Origin: Lepeophtheirus salmonis
Lineage: Eukaryota; Arthropoda; Copepoda; Siphonostomatoida; Caligidae
Direction of reading: 5' to 3'
Assembly (NCBI RefSeq): GCF_016086655.4
Contig: NC_052137.2
Location: 1,488,001-1,552,000, forward strand
Length of the DNA: 64,000 nt
Made by a program: the position numbers and the translations under genes. Below the pieces are notes generated by a model, which did not search any database, was not told the origin of the DNA, and was given only the letters and a program-made list of their open reading frames with translations. Shown here piece after piece: positions 10,911-21,559 of the stretch (its first letter is position 1; each line of letters begins with the position of its first letter).

Positions 10911-11649
10911 ATAGTAGGATGCTCGTTGACACAACAGCAACCCAGAATGATTTTTTTATTTATTTTTTTTCAAAATTGAATCTAGATTTTATTTGTATTT
11001 ATATTGACAAATTATCTTTCCTGTATAAAAGCAAATTTTTGGTAATCAATTTTTTTGGTGGGCCTCAAATTGCGCTCTTAGAGTACAAAAAAATATTCCT
11101 CATTGTATAAAGTTAATAAAATTAATATAACATTTTATTGCAAAGGGACTATATGATGTCGAAATGAAGTCTTATAAATCATTGGTATCATTCATGCCTA
11201 TCGTAACTCATACAAGGTATTGGAATACAAACATCATATTTAATTGAAATATCCAATAAATATTGTATGTATGTATCTCATCAACCTTAAATCAAACTAG
11301 AATGATTCCCTTAAAATTAAACATGTCTTACATTCTTTAACTATTGACTCTCAATTTATTTAAGTAAAATATTATGATTAACCCATTGAAGGCCTGATAA
11401 ATATTTTTTTTAAATATTGTAGTAGAATGTCCTTATCAAATGCATCGAAAACCTTGGAAATCAAATAAATGTTTTAAACTGAACTAAACATAGCGAAAAT
11501 TTGAATATTAACTCCATAATTAGATTTGAGGATTTCTTATTTTATTGATGTTAATTTATATTATACCTATATCGATGCCACACATATAATGTAAAAAAAA
11601 TATATATCTAACTTCAATTATTTTTGCCAACATGGTTTTCTGTCAACTT
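10911..11649. other. AT-rich intergenic DNA
   Basis: No gene or clear repeat is seen. Confidence 0.5.
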
Positions 11650-11651
11650 GC

Positions 11652-11860
11652 CACTAATGTTGGGCAGTAACGCATTAGATAGTAATATATTACTATAAAT
11701 ATATTGCATATGTAGTAACTAATAACGATACCATTTTTTTTAAACAATTAAAAAGTAATACAAAATTACTTTTTCACAGATTAATCTCGAAAAACGTATT
11801 ACATATCAGTTTATTGAATCTATCTTTACTTGAGTTATTAAAAAAATGTCTTAATCTGAT
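11652..11860. repeat. TGTTGGG-AGTAACG type repeat end
   Basis: TGTTGGGCAGTAACGCATTA followed by alternating GTAATA/TTAC sequence marks the end of a repeat that also appears, inverted, near 58,000-58,110 (GAGTTACTACCTTACACTGT). Similar TGTTGGGGAGTAACG starts are known from non-autonomous DNA elements of other animals. The far end of this copy cannot be located. Confidence 0.4.
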
Positions 11861-11917
11861 CTGGAGTTGAGTAACAAGAAATACAAATTATGTCCCTAAA
11901 CTTTTTTTAAGGTAATA

Positions 11918-12742
11918 CAGGGTGGTCTATTGAAATCTGAACATTTAATTATTCAATAATTAAGTAAGGTGGAGTGATAGAAATTAAAAATTATGTCTAT
12001 ACATTAAAGGATAAGCAATTAGTTACAAAACAAACATGACACAAAAAAAAACATGAGCTTATCTAGCTTACGTACAATTTGAGAAAATGACACTTGTACG
12101 TGATCGACAAAATTCATTTTGCGCACTCCTTGAAGCTGGGCGTCTCCAGTCATCAAGTCCAAAACTATGAAGAGGAAGAAGAAATACATAAAAAAAAAGG
12201 TCAAACTGGACACGAAGGAGTTAGAGAAAACAGCTCAGGTCAATCCCTTCAAGTCCATGAGGACACATGATGGAGATATCAGATTTCACTCTAGACTATC
12301 TAGAGAGCCATTAAAAATTGGTTTGAAAGAGCCTTATGAGGGTTGAGAGGCCTCATTTAACACCAACAATGAAAGAAAGTCTTTTTTTTTAACTTTTGGG
12401 CCCCTAAAGCCCTGATGCCAACCCTTCTGGACTACACCTTTTGGGTTCATGTCAAGGAAAATGCCTGCAGTAACCGCCATATAAACACTGAGGCGTTCAA
12501 AGCCTCTGTCAGCCAGCACTGGGATACCATGACAGAGAACTACGTCCGCAGCGCGTACCAGGCCTTTCGCCGCCGCCTGGAAGCCATCATTGCCGTTAAG
12601 GACGGCTACATTAATGATTAAAAGAGTTTAGGCACACATCTATTTATAGTATTAATTTTGCTTAAATTCTATAATTATTTAATAAGTTATAATTTATTGA
12701 AGTTTTAAATTCAAAGTGTTCAGATTTTAATAAACAACTTGG
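11918..12742 (+). mobile_element. Internally deleted mariner, both ends present
   Basis: The element starts after TA with CAGGGTGGTCTATTGAAATC and ends with the decayed complement (GATTTTAATAAACAACTTGG), about 825 bp. The plus strand keeps an eroded transposase start near 12,054 and HTH-to-linker pieces around 12,200-12,330. It then passes straight into an intact C-terminal frame (about 12,418-12,621: LLDYTFWVHVKENACSNRH, then AFRRRLEAIIA and a final GYIND). The catalytic DDE core of roughly 150 residues is absent. Its layout is the same as the element at 58.4-59.2 kb, in the opposite orientation. The C-terminal frame is more GC-rich than its surroundings. It is non-autonomous and cannot make transposase. 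Confidence 0.85.
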
Positions 12743-14072
12743 TCAGTTTATGTTTGAGATAATAATGTCAAAGTCTGGAGTTATTTTTGAAACTTTATGT
12801 TGAATCATTAAAAAACAATTGATATGAATATTTTTTGTAGAAATACTAAACTATAAACTGTCTGTAAATCAGACACTAAAGAATTTTTGAAATATTAGAG
12901 AAGAATAAGTTAAAGTTGTTAATTCAACGATGTCAAGTTAGAAAGGGCTGCGATTAATCTGTAAAAAACTATATTTTTTTTTTCATTCAGAGGAGCCAGG
13001 ACAAAAAAATCAACGTTTTAAATTAGTTTTTGAAGAGTAGAATTATATATTAATATACAAATATTTACCTAAAATATTTCTAAATGTAAGAAACACGTCA
13101 AATAGATTGGAAATTTGTTCATCTCTTAAGAGGATATCGAAAAATAAGTAGGATATAATGTAAGGTAATATTATTAAATAATATACTAAGTAAATTAATT
13201 TTCCAAAGAGTGATATACATATAATAAGTAATTTATTACTCAACACTACTCAGAATATTCTGATATAAAAGAAACTGTTTTTTTCTAATTACGAATTCCA
13301 TTCTCATTAGATTATCAAATTATTTTTATTATGTTGATTCTAATATCCATAACATATTTTGACAGTACCAGGGTTCCTTGACTATTGACAATGTTAAATT
13401 AATGTAGAGAAATTAATTTAAAAACCTATACCATATTGTGTGTTCTTTTAAAATAGTTATTTGTTACAAAATTTAAAAAATAAACCCTTTTCATAAGTAT
13501 TCCAAAGAAAATTGCTCTAAATTGATTTTCCCCCTCATTTTTTTAATAGTAGAAATACGCGGAGCACACCCAAAGGCCTTGAACCTTTTGAACCTCTTGA
13601 TTTGTCGAAAATAATCCAAAATGGAAACGTTTTGTACGTGTGTACTAACATAATTCTCAAATAAATTTGAGAATCAAATAGGAAATGAGTTCGAAATAAG
13701 ATTATTTTAGATCAGACCTTTACAAATACTTCCTATTTACAGGTTGACATCTTATACCTTGTACATACTAGTATGTACATAAAGTATCTCTGGACCAACC
13801 GTAAAAAGGACTCATAAATTCCATTGTGAAATCTCCTAAGCCTCCCTTCTTCTTGATTTCCAATATATATACATATATATATATTTCTTCATTGATATTG
13901 TCAATGCCACAAAGTAAATTAAACTTGACATGAAAATCCCTTTCTTTGTTGAAACCTGATGAAAAACCTATGTAAAAGGCGAAATGAAAGAGTCTTATAT
14001 CAATTTCATATACAACTTACATACATACATACATGATAGTTACCTAGATGTAAGCATATAAAGTATATACAA
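12743..14072. other. AT-rich intergenic DNA
   Basis: No coding signal is seen. It includes a perfect 20-bp palindrome at 13,760-13,779 and (TA)n near 13,864-13,883. Confidence 0.5.
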
Positions 14073-14190
14073 TAGAGTGGCCCTTAAATGATTATTCTTC
14101 AAAATGTTAAGGGAACATATTTTTAAAATGTTTCTTTTGATAAAAATTTATGAAATATAACATTTGAGTCTTATTTATCAATGTTTAGAA
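14073..14190. repeat. End of TAGAGTGGCCC-type element
   Basis: TAGAGTGGCCCTTAAATGAT and the 100 bases after it align with the left end of the 61.9-63.8 kb element (shared CTTTTGATAAAAAT-like and CAATGTTTAG motifs). The matching right end was not found, so this copy seems truncated. Confidence 0.5.
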
Positions 14191-14815
14191 GTTGCAGAGT
14201 GACTTTAAACTTGTAAATTTCACAAAATAGAATAAGTACTTAAACAATAGTTAATTAAGCAATTTATGGAACAGAACTATTTACATGAATAAGTAATATT
14301 TCAAATGTAGTTATTGATAATTTATTATAAAAGTATCATAAATAAAATTTCAATGCGCCATGTTTAGCATGTTGTTTTTTTTTGTTTTAGTTTCTTATGT
14401 AAAATATAGGATTTAAGCTATTTTTGAAGTGTTTTTCAAACTCTAAAAATGCATATACCCATTAAATATATTCCTTGTGGTATCCACTTCGAAAAGTACC
14501 AGTATTTAATCCGGGATGGTTCAATTGTATTTCACGTGCTGTTTTAGTACCGAAGAGAATGGGAGTTTTTACTAACAAAAATCATTTAACCACTTGGTAT
14601 ATTTCATGTCTTTAGACATGGAACTCTAAAGACCTGGAATAATCACACAAAATTTGTATTCCCACATAAGGGGAAAATAAAATGATTGATTGGTTAGAAA
14701 ACAAAAAAGGAAAAAAGTCGACGTCATTTTTTTACTCCATTCTTTCAAAAAGGGAAATCAAGACAAGCCACATAATCTGCATACGTAATAATTCCATCTG
14801 TTCCATGCTTTAGGT

Positions 14816-15429
14816 CAGTGGTTCTCAAATGGGGATACACGTACCCCATGGGATACTTGGAGGCACTCCAGGGGTACTTGAGATTTTGAAAGAATATTTT
14901 ACAAGTGTCACATAACTCAGGGTCGTCCGCAAGAGGTGGGCTGGAGGGACTGTAGGCCCCAAAATTAAGGATTTTTTTTTTGTCCCAAAAATTTAATGTT
15001 TAATTTTTTTTCAAAAAATTTATTACTTAAAAATTAATTTAATTTTCTGTGAATAACTATAGATTTTTAAATTTTTCTCCAAAAAATTAAATATTTGAAA
15101 TTTATTTTCTACAAATTTAATAATTGAAATTTTTTTCCAAAAAATTTCACTTTTCTTGAACAATTTTAGATTTAGATTTTTTGTTTTCCAAAAAAAACTA
15201 AATTTTTTGAGAATAAATATGGATTTTTGAATTTTTTCCAAAAATTTTATTTTTTGGTTTTCTTTTTTTTTTTAATCCAAAAACCAAGTGCCTCCTCCCC
15301 CCCCAAAATATAATCCTGCGGACAACCCTGTCACAGAAGCTAAAAATTATTTGTAGTCTTAATGGCGTACTTGAGATAAATTACTATCTTAGAAGTGTTA
15401 CTTTTTTGAAAAAATGTTGAGAATCCCTT
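14816..15429. mobile_element. hAT-type element with 8-bp duplication
   Basis: The left end is CAGTGGTTCTCAAATGGGG, followed by GTACCCC and GGGTACTTG motifs typical of hAT non-autonomous elements. The right end, read on the minus strand, is AAGGGATTCTCAACA. Flanking octamers CTTTAGGT (14,808-14,815) and CTTTAGCT (15,430-15,437) match at 7 of 8 bases, the expected hAT target duplication. There is no transposase. More than half of its length is a second inserted element. Confidence 0.7.
14918..15330. mobile_element. Nested MITE, CAGGG-CGTCCGC family
   Basis: It lies inside the hAT element. The left end CAGGGTCGTCCGCAAGAGG and the right end, read on the minus strand as CAGGGTTGTCCGCAGGATT, make a clear TIR. 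The next bases (GTGGGCTGGAGGGACTGTAG) recur in the elements at 47.4, 50.0 and 52.4 kb. The interior is built of irregular AAATTT-rich blocks that leave a chance open frame on the minus strand (15,241 to 15,023). Flanking bases do not give a clear 8-bp duplication. Confidence 0.65.
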
Positions 15430-15430
15430 C

Positions 15431-16551
15431 TTTAGCTAACTATATTATGACAGAAATAAGAAATGTCACTAAAATATATTATTTGTAGAACATTTGTGCT
15501 TTGTAACGTTGAACAACGCTTTTCAAAGAATGTTGTGATCTTATGTAAAACATGAAGGTGTAAAAGGTGCGCTCTATACACGGTACATATATATTATTTT
15601 ATTGAACATTTGTGTATAGGAAATAATCATTTTCGACAAGACTATTCTAATAGTTTGAAAAGATTGTGTGTTCATTTATAATAGTAACTTTTTATACATT
15701 GCTTTATTCTGACTTATAAGGACTATTTTCAGGACAAAATGTTATTTCTTTCCACGAATTTTGAGCCTTCAAAGCCCATGCGCGCAACCTCTACTTATTG
15801 ATCAATATATTTAATAGTTTTGTATCAAAAAACATTTTGGGCAATGTCTAGTAATCTGTCAGTCCTTAGTTATTCGAACCATACCAGTCTTACGAGAGGT
15901 CATATCGTACTTAAGACTGTCAGTTCTTGAGAGGCTGTTCTTTAACTGTTGGTTCTTTTAATGTACCTTAAAAATTTTGATGGCTTATAAAGACAAATAA
16001 ATTATATGAGATATGTCTTAACAGCATTGCATATATCGTGTAAAAATATTCATGTTTTCATAATAATATAACATATTATATTTTTATATAGTTATAAAAT
16101 ATATTATACAATATAACGGAATAATTAAAAAGGAAAAATATTCTTCATGACGTCACGAATGATCGAGATTACATTTTTGAAGGACAAACAAGTTGGGATT
16201 GTACTGAATGAGATCTTCAATGTTGGCACAAGGGATTGATAATACTGCGTTTAAGGGCTAACAAGTGGGACTGAACTGCGAGGGACCTAAATTGAGTGAA
16301 TTGCGATCCTTAGTCCTTAACAAGTCCACTACCTATGCCCCCAAACAATTCAAATATATATACGAATCAGTCTAATGTACATAATATTATTTATAATACA
16401 AATAATCAGTAAAAGGATAGAAATAAGGGAAAATGTTCTTCCAAGTAATTTTGAATTGGCAAGATGAGATAAGAAAAAAAAAGGAAAAGTTCTTATTGAT
16501 ATAATATATTTATATATTATTTTATAAATGAATGTACTCCAATTTATTTTT
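15431..16551. other. AT-rich DNA with eroded repeat
   Basis: CAGTCTTACGAGAGGTCATA and GGCTGTTCTTTAACTGTTGG near 15,885-15,955, and GATCCTTAGTCCTTAACAAG near 16,305, resemble the GGACYG-rich repeat family seen at 51.9 and 60.9 kb. Boundaries are unclear. Confidence 0.35.
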
Positions 16552-18055
16552 GTGGATGTCTACCTTCAATTCAATTCTTCTTTGACAGCTTTCTAAAATA
16601 AATGTGCGATATTAATACAAATCATGTAGTATTTGTTAGAAAACACTGCTATGTTGTCTTCTACATATGTGGCGTCTCGGCATGAAATCACACCTGTATT
16701 TTTTTCATAAAAATCCATCAGTAAGCTAAATTAATCAAATAAGTTCTGCTCTTTAAATCATAAGCATAAGTTATTTTGATTGTTTGGGGAAAGCCGCGGG
16801 GTTTAAATTACATTGTTACGGCTGATCACAATTACATTATGAAAGAACTTACAGCCTCACCTGCAATCAACTTATTGCAATAAATAATATTTGCCTGATA
16901 AAGATGGTTAATAATGACCAAAAAGAAGAATTATTTTTATCCCAGCGTGTTTTTATGTTGACACGTCAAATATACAATAGATATCTTGCCGATAAAGCAA
17001 AAATAAACTGGACTAAATTAAAGAACTGAAGAATAATCCGAAGCGCTTTTTTTTACTTCATAAATACATATTTATTTATGGCTTAATAGATGTATGACTA
17101 CATTTAAGTCAATTATAGTCTTAATTTTCAAACTTAGTGTACAAAATTGAATATCCAAGCGTATCAACTCTATAATTAACTTTTCATTTCATTTTTGATA
17201 CTTGATAAGGCACTTTTTATAGCAAACGTATTTTTAGTTTTTTTCAATTTAAAACTATCCCAATAATGTGACGATTAATTTTTGCTAAAGAATGCAATTT
17301 GCAGCGCCTTCTAATGATTTATCAGAATAATTTATGGATAGAAATTGACGAGAACTCATCAAAGAATAAAAATAATTATAAGTTGATTTTGTGTTGAAGG
17401 GCCACATATCCATACCTTCAATTCAATTATTTTTTAACAACTTTCTAAAAATGAATGTTGGATATAAATATAAATCACGTGTTATTTGTTAAATCCTTGT
17501 TTTGCAATCCGTTTTAAGAAAATATGTATTTTCAAAAAAGTAAAAAATAAAAGTATTTTTCCTCTTCTCTCTAAAACACAAGTTTTATTTCACACCATCA
17601 TGAGTCACTCATGGAGATTGAATAATTTATATTCATTAAGTGAATTATTAATTAAAACGTCAAATCACAAATTTTTATAAAATATATTTTATCCGTTCAA
17701 ATTAATTAAAATCCTAACATAAAACATAAATTTTGATCGATTTTTTCAATATCAGAAGCATGAATTTGGCAACTATTTTTTCCTGGTCTCATAAGACAGA
17801 TATTTCTTTAAGAGTATATATTTTTTGGCACCCCTTAGGTGTATTTTGGCCTTTACATTCAAACTTTTCAGTTAAATACAACATATTCAAATATGCAAAT
17901 CCTTCATTTGATAAATGAGACTAGATAAGACACTTTTTAAATAAATAAAAAATACATCAATTTATAATTATTTCATTAATGTGACGATGTATTTTAAGTG
18001 TATAACTCCTTTGAAAATGCTGTCAAAAAAGAATTGAACTGAAGGTAGATAATAG
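16552..18055. repeat. Block bounded by a shared 35-bp inverted motif
   Basis: TACCTTCAATTCAATTCTTC with TTTGACAGCTTTCTAAAA occurs at 16,559, again in the same orientation at 17,413, and inverted at 18,016-18,050 (AAAATGCTGTCAAAAAAGAA then TTGAACTGAAGGTAG). The 17,413/18,050 pair could be the TIRs of an element of about 640 bp. The first copy would be the end of a second one. Open frames inside have no recognisable product. Confidence 0.4.
16945..17400. repeat. Satellite-like repeat copy
   Basis: The ordered landmarks are GTCAATTATAGTCTTAATTT, AATGTGACGATTAATTTTTG, TGCAATTTGCAGC, and TCAGAATAATTTATGGATAG followed by AAATTGACGA. Their spacing matches the units at 48.7-49.2 and 61.0-61.5 kb. 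Confidence 0.5.
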
Positions 18056-18616
18056 ATATGGTGCTTCTCAACGCAAAAGCACGCTCAAATCATATTCCTC
18101 ACATGAAGTCTATATTACATTTGTATTCTTTGATGAATTATTATCCCTTTCTATCAAAAAATTATCTACCTATACACTTTGACAAATTAACTACAATTTA
18201 TTTCAATAAATACTTCTTTTTAACACATTGGAGGTGCCTCAAATTGCATTTATAGTTGTGAAAATTGATCGTTACAATAATAAAAAATAAGCAAGTGATA
18301 GTTTTTTTTTTTTTTTCAAAAGGAACTTTATTGGAGCCTATATAAGTATTTAAGGACAAGTAAATGATTTAAACTATAACTAAAATACGTGGTGGATATA
18401 TTAAGACATCCTAGTAATTTGAATACTAATCTTATAAATGACTAAAATATGTGAATGAAATATTGGTTTGACTGTAGATATGACGCTATAAATAAATTGG
18501 GGTTACCTCTCCCAACGAAGTTTTTTGTTTTTGCCCTTGTTTGCTTGTTAGTCACCAAGATTACGGGAAAAGTTACGGATCGATTTTTTTTATGTTCATT
18601 CAAGCCCTTAGATGGA
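18056..18616. other. AT-rich DNA, no supported gene
   Basis: Two short open frames start here (18,058-18,255 and 18,455-18,640). The second has an ATG and a hydrophobic middle (KFFVFALVCLLVTKITGKV). Neither has splice signals or family motifs, and the second runs into the SINE copy. Confidence 0.35.
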
Positions 18617-18805
18617 GATACAGTGATTAAATATAAGTAAACATTGTCTTATTACATTTACTCCGTCAAACCTAAGACACTTGTGTGAAGTCCATACACA
18701 AATTTCATTAGGAATGACTGGGGTACGAACCTACTCACATTGAGTTCAAGAAAATAGTTTATCCCGATTGTGTTGTCCATGAGCAACGGTGATTTCACAC
18801 GATTT
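18617..18805 (-). repeat. tRNA-derived SINE copy
   Basis: Reading the minus strand, GTTGCTCATGGACAACAC (a damaged A box) is followed about 45 bases later by GTAGGTTCGTACC (a B-box-like GGTTCG). A body then follows containing GGAGTAAATG and TTTACTTATATTTAATCACT. Body and head both align with the copy at 43,487-43,690 over about 190 bases. The tRNA-type promoter followed by an unrelated body is what defines a SINE. The tail boundary is not certain. Confidence 0.6.
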
Positions 18806-20020
18806 TGATCCAACTTAGTGGGAAGATTACATATGGTCGCACTAAGAGGCCATTAAATTTTGAAAGGCCAAGGTAACACAAAATGTATAAAATGCGTAAT
18901 CAATTCTAATTTTGTAACAAAGTGAGATGCATCACTCAATTTTATTTTTAGAGGGTGGTTTTGCGCTTGCTGAGTACTCATTCTAGGTTGTTTTTATATT
19001 GACGCACAACATCATGTCCACGTTTATAATCTTTTTATAAGTAGGGACAAGACTTAATCAGTTGCGTCCGTGTCTTCTCTGATTTCCCTCGTTTTTGTTC
19101 TTCCTTGTTCTTTTACGCAATAAGGATCTGTTTAACGGACAATTGAGCCATTAAACCAAATTAACTTACGTCAATAAAAAGAAATGGTTTCCTTCTTCCT
19201 CTTATTTTTTTTTATTTTTTTTACATCTCGATATATGTACACATATGTATATTTGTATAATATACATTCATATAAAAAGGTATATACATACTATATGAAA
19301 AAACGTGTAGAGAATATCCAAATAGCTTTTCAACCATCAGAGGTAAATTCTTCCCTTTTTCAACTTCACCTATATATCTATGGAAATTGTTAGATATTCG
19401 TCCTTTGAGAGCTCGAAAGAGAAGGAAAAATTAAGCTTTAAAGCAAAGTAAACCAAAGCAAAATAAAGTAGTACAATTGTGGCCATAAATCATACACCAG
19501 CCAATTACCCGCAATTACGACCATAAAAAAAAGTGTCATCTGCAATAACTCTCTCTCTCTTTCTATTTATATAAACACACATTGAAAAAACAATAAAAAA
19601 TTTGTGGGCGAACAAAGCGAATTATTTTCATTTTCTAGTAGTATGTTTATTATACAACAATATGTACCTACACACAAATATTTGTTGTATAGAATTAAAT
19701 ATATATTTTTTTTTAAATGTCAAATCAAGAAGAATCAAGTTAGTTTGATAAATTATTCTATATATAAATATGTGGGCAGTCAACATAAAAGCAAACTAGA
19801 ATGATTTTTATGAATATTGGATTACATTTGTCGGTATTATTAGATGAATTATATTCAATTTATATCAGCAAGGATTAATCAAATTAATCCATTGTGTGTG
19901 TCACAAATTACACTCCCGTAAATAACTTTATTTTCTTTTAACCATTTTGTTATGACAATTATTCAACTAATGTTCTCCTTCACTGTATATAAAGTAAAAG
20001 GGTTAATAGGGGATTTCTGC
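18806..20020. other. AT-rich intergenic DNA
   Basis: Low-complexity tracts include a CTCTCTCTCTCT run at about 19,549-19,561. No gene is seen. Confidence 0.5.
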
Positions 20021-20048
20021 TATACTTAATTTTTGTTCTAGATTGTTT

Positions 20049-20690
20049 TTCCATGTTGGGCCACAACATGGAAGAACATCAATCAAAGAATTTGCATCAA
20101 ATTTTATGTAAAAAATGAAATGAAGCCTTTCAAATGTTGACGATGACATATGATGAAACTATTCCGAATAAAAAAAAATGTTTACAAGGTCAACATGCTC
20201 TTCCAAGATGGCCGAGAAGATGCCAATGACGAGCTTCGCTTTTGAAAGTGTTGATCAATGTTTTATTGGACTACTGTGGCGTAGCGTATGAGAAGTTCTT
20301 AGCATAAGGTCGTAGGGTCAATCAGGAATAGTATCTTGAAGTTATGCAACAAGCAATAACAAGGAAACGTCCGGAAAAAAACAATTCATGGCTTTTGCAT
20401 CACGATAATGCTCACTTATCTTTGCTTGTGATAGATTTTGTGCCTAAAACACAACACTCCAATCATACCTGTGCCATCATATTCACCGGATTTGGCCCCA
20501 TGTGACTTTTTCTTGCTTCCAATACTGAAGAAAGTTAGTTAGGAAAGGACGAAGATTTGCAACAATTAAGGAGTTAAAGACTGCATTGCTTTATAATCTC
20601 AAGGCTATGCCTCGTATATAAGGAATGGACATGAAACGACGACTCAATGTGGCTGTTTTTTATTCCAATTTTTCTTAGAAACAGAAAACG
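20049..20690 (+). pseudogene. SETMAR/Mos1-type mariner transposase remnant
   Basis: An ATG at 20,068 begins a region with a weak match to the mariner N-terminus (QSKNLHQILCKK), then LFQDGREDANDELRF, the conserved F.DGRE..EDDERSG linker. Next come NVLLDYCGVAYEKFLA, then RVNQE.YLEVMQQAI, then RKRPEKNNSWLLHHDNA, which carries the second catalytic aspartate (HHDNAPAH in the family). YSPDLAPCDFFLLP follows, holding the third catalytic aspartate of the DD34D signature, in another frame. The stretch between the linker and VLL is deleted, and stops and at least two frameshifts destroy the frame. It begins with a 25-bp hairpin (20,049-20,073). Confidence 0.85.
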
Positions 20691-21352
20691 AATTTAATTT
20701 GTCATTATTTTTGTTTTAAAGGAAAGAAAAATTAAATAAACATTTGTTCATTCTCTTCTTCTCTCTCTATCTGCTTCTTGTCAATTGGTTAATCTTAAAT
20801 AATAAAAAACAGAAAAGCTATAAATATAAAAAATAACAGAACTGTTTCATCCAAATTTTACAAATAATAAATAAAAGACTTCATCTTATATTTTATAGAC
20901 TGTTTCGAAATTACAGTCAGTATATAATTTTTTTTTCTCATTATTTGAGTCTATTTATGGATAATACATTTGATTAGGTCAAAGATTTTGGCATTGTGAG
21001 ATATGAAGATGACATTAAAGCGTTCTTGAACCATTCTAGTTCTTTGTTATTTTTAAATTGACGGATTTTTAAAATTTTAAAGTCAATAAAAACTTTAACT
21101 CCATCTGAAAAGTTGATATTTTATATAAAAAGTAATAAAACAAGAATTAAAATTTCCGATATCTAATCTCTTAGGGCCAAATTTCCTTTTATTAAAATAT
21201 ATTTTCGTCAAAATGTTTTCCAATTCTTCACTAAACGTAATTTTTTTTTTTTTTTTTAAAGAACTTATCCGATAAAATCTAGTCTCCTTCTAAATGAAGA
21301 ATTCGTCAGGCGGTCAAGTGTTACATTCCCATTCCCAAGTTCTTGCTACTTC
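20691..21352. other. AT-rich intergenic DNA
   Basis: Low-complexity A/T runs (for example T at about 21,240-21,256). No gene is seen. Confidence 0.5.
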
Positions 21353-21528
21353 ATAGTTGATAAAACTTTTCTGAAATTTTCGAATTAATTCCATCCTTTT
21401 CCCACCAAAATATAACCGTGTACTTTATGATTTGAAGCAACTTAAATGTAGCTTTGTCTTTCATTATCCCTAAGTATTTTCCAGTCTTCTCCTCCAGTTT
21501 CCATAATGAATTAACGAGCGTGTGTGAC
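21353..21528 (-). other. Short protein-like open frame, unrecognised
   Basis: About 55 codons are open after a stop, reading VNSLWKLEEKTGKYLGIMKD and on to a stop. An acceptor-like TTCTATGACACAG precedes it. No motif is known. A frame of this length is not statistically notable in six frames of AT-rich DNA. Confidence 0.18.
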
Positions 21529-21559
21529 GCTCACTGTGTCATAGAAGACAGAATAATTT

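Noticed and set aside
15023..15241. 72-codon minus-strand frame
   Set aside because: Lies inside the AAATTT-rich interior of a nested MITE.
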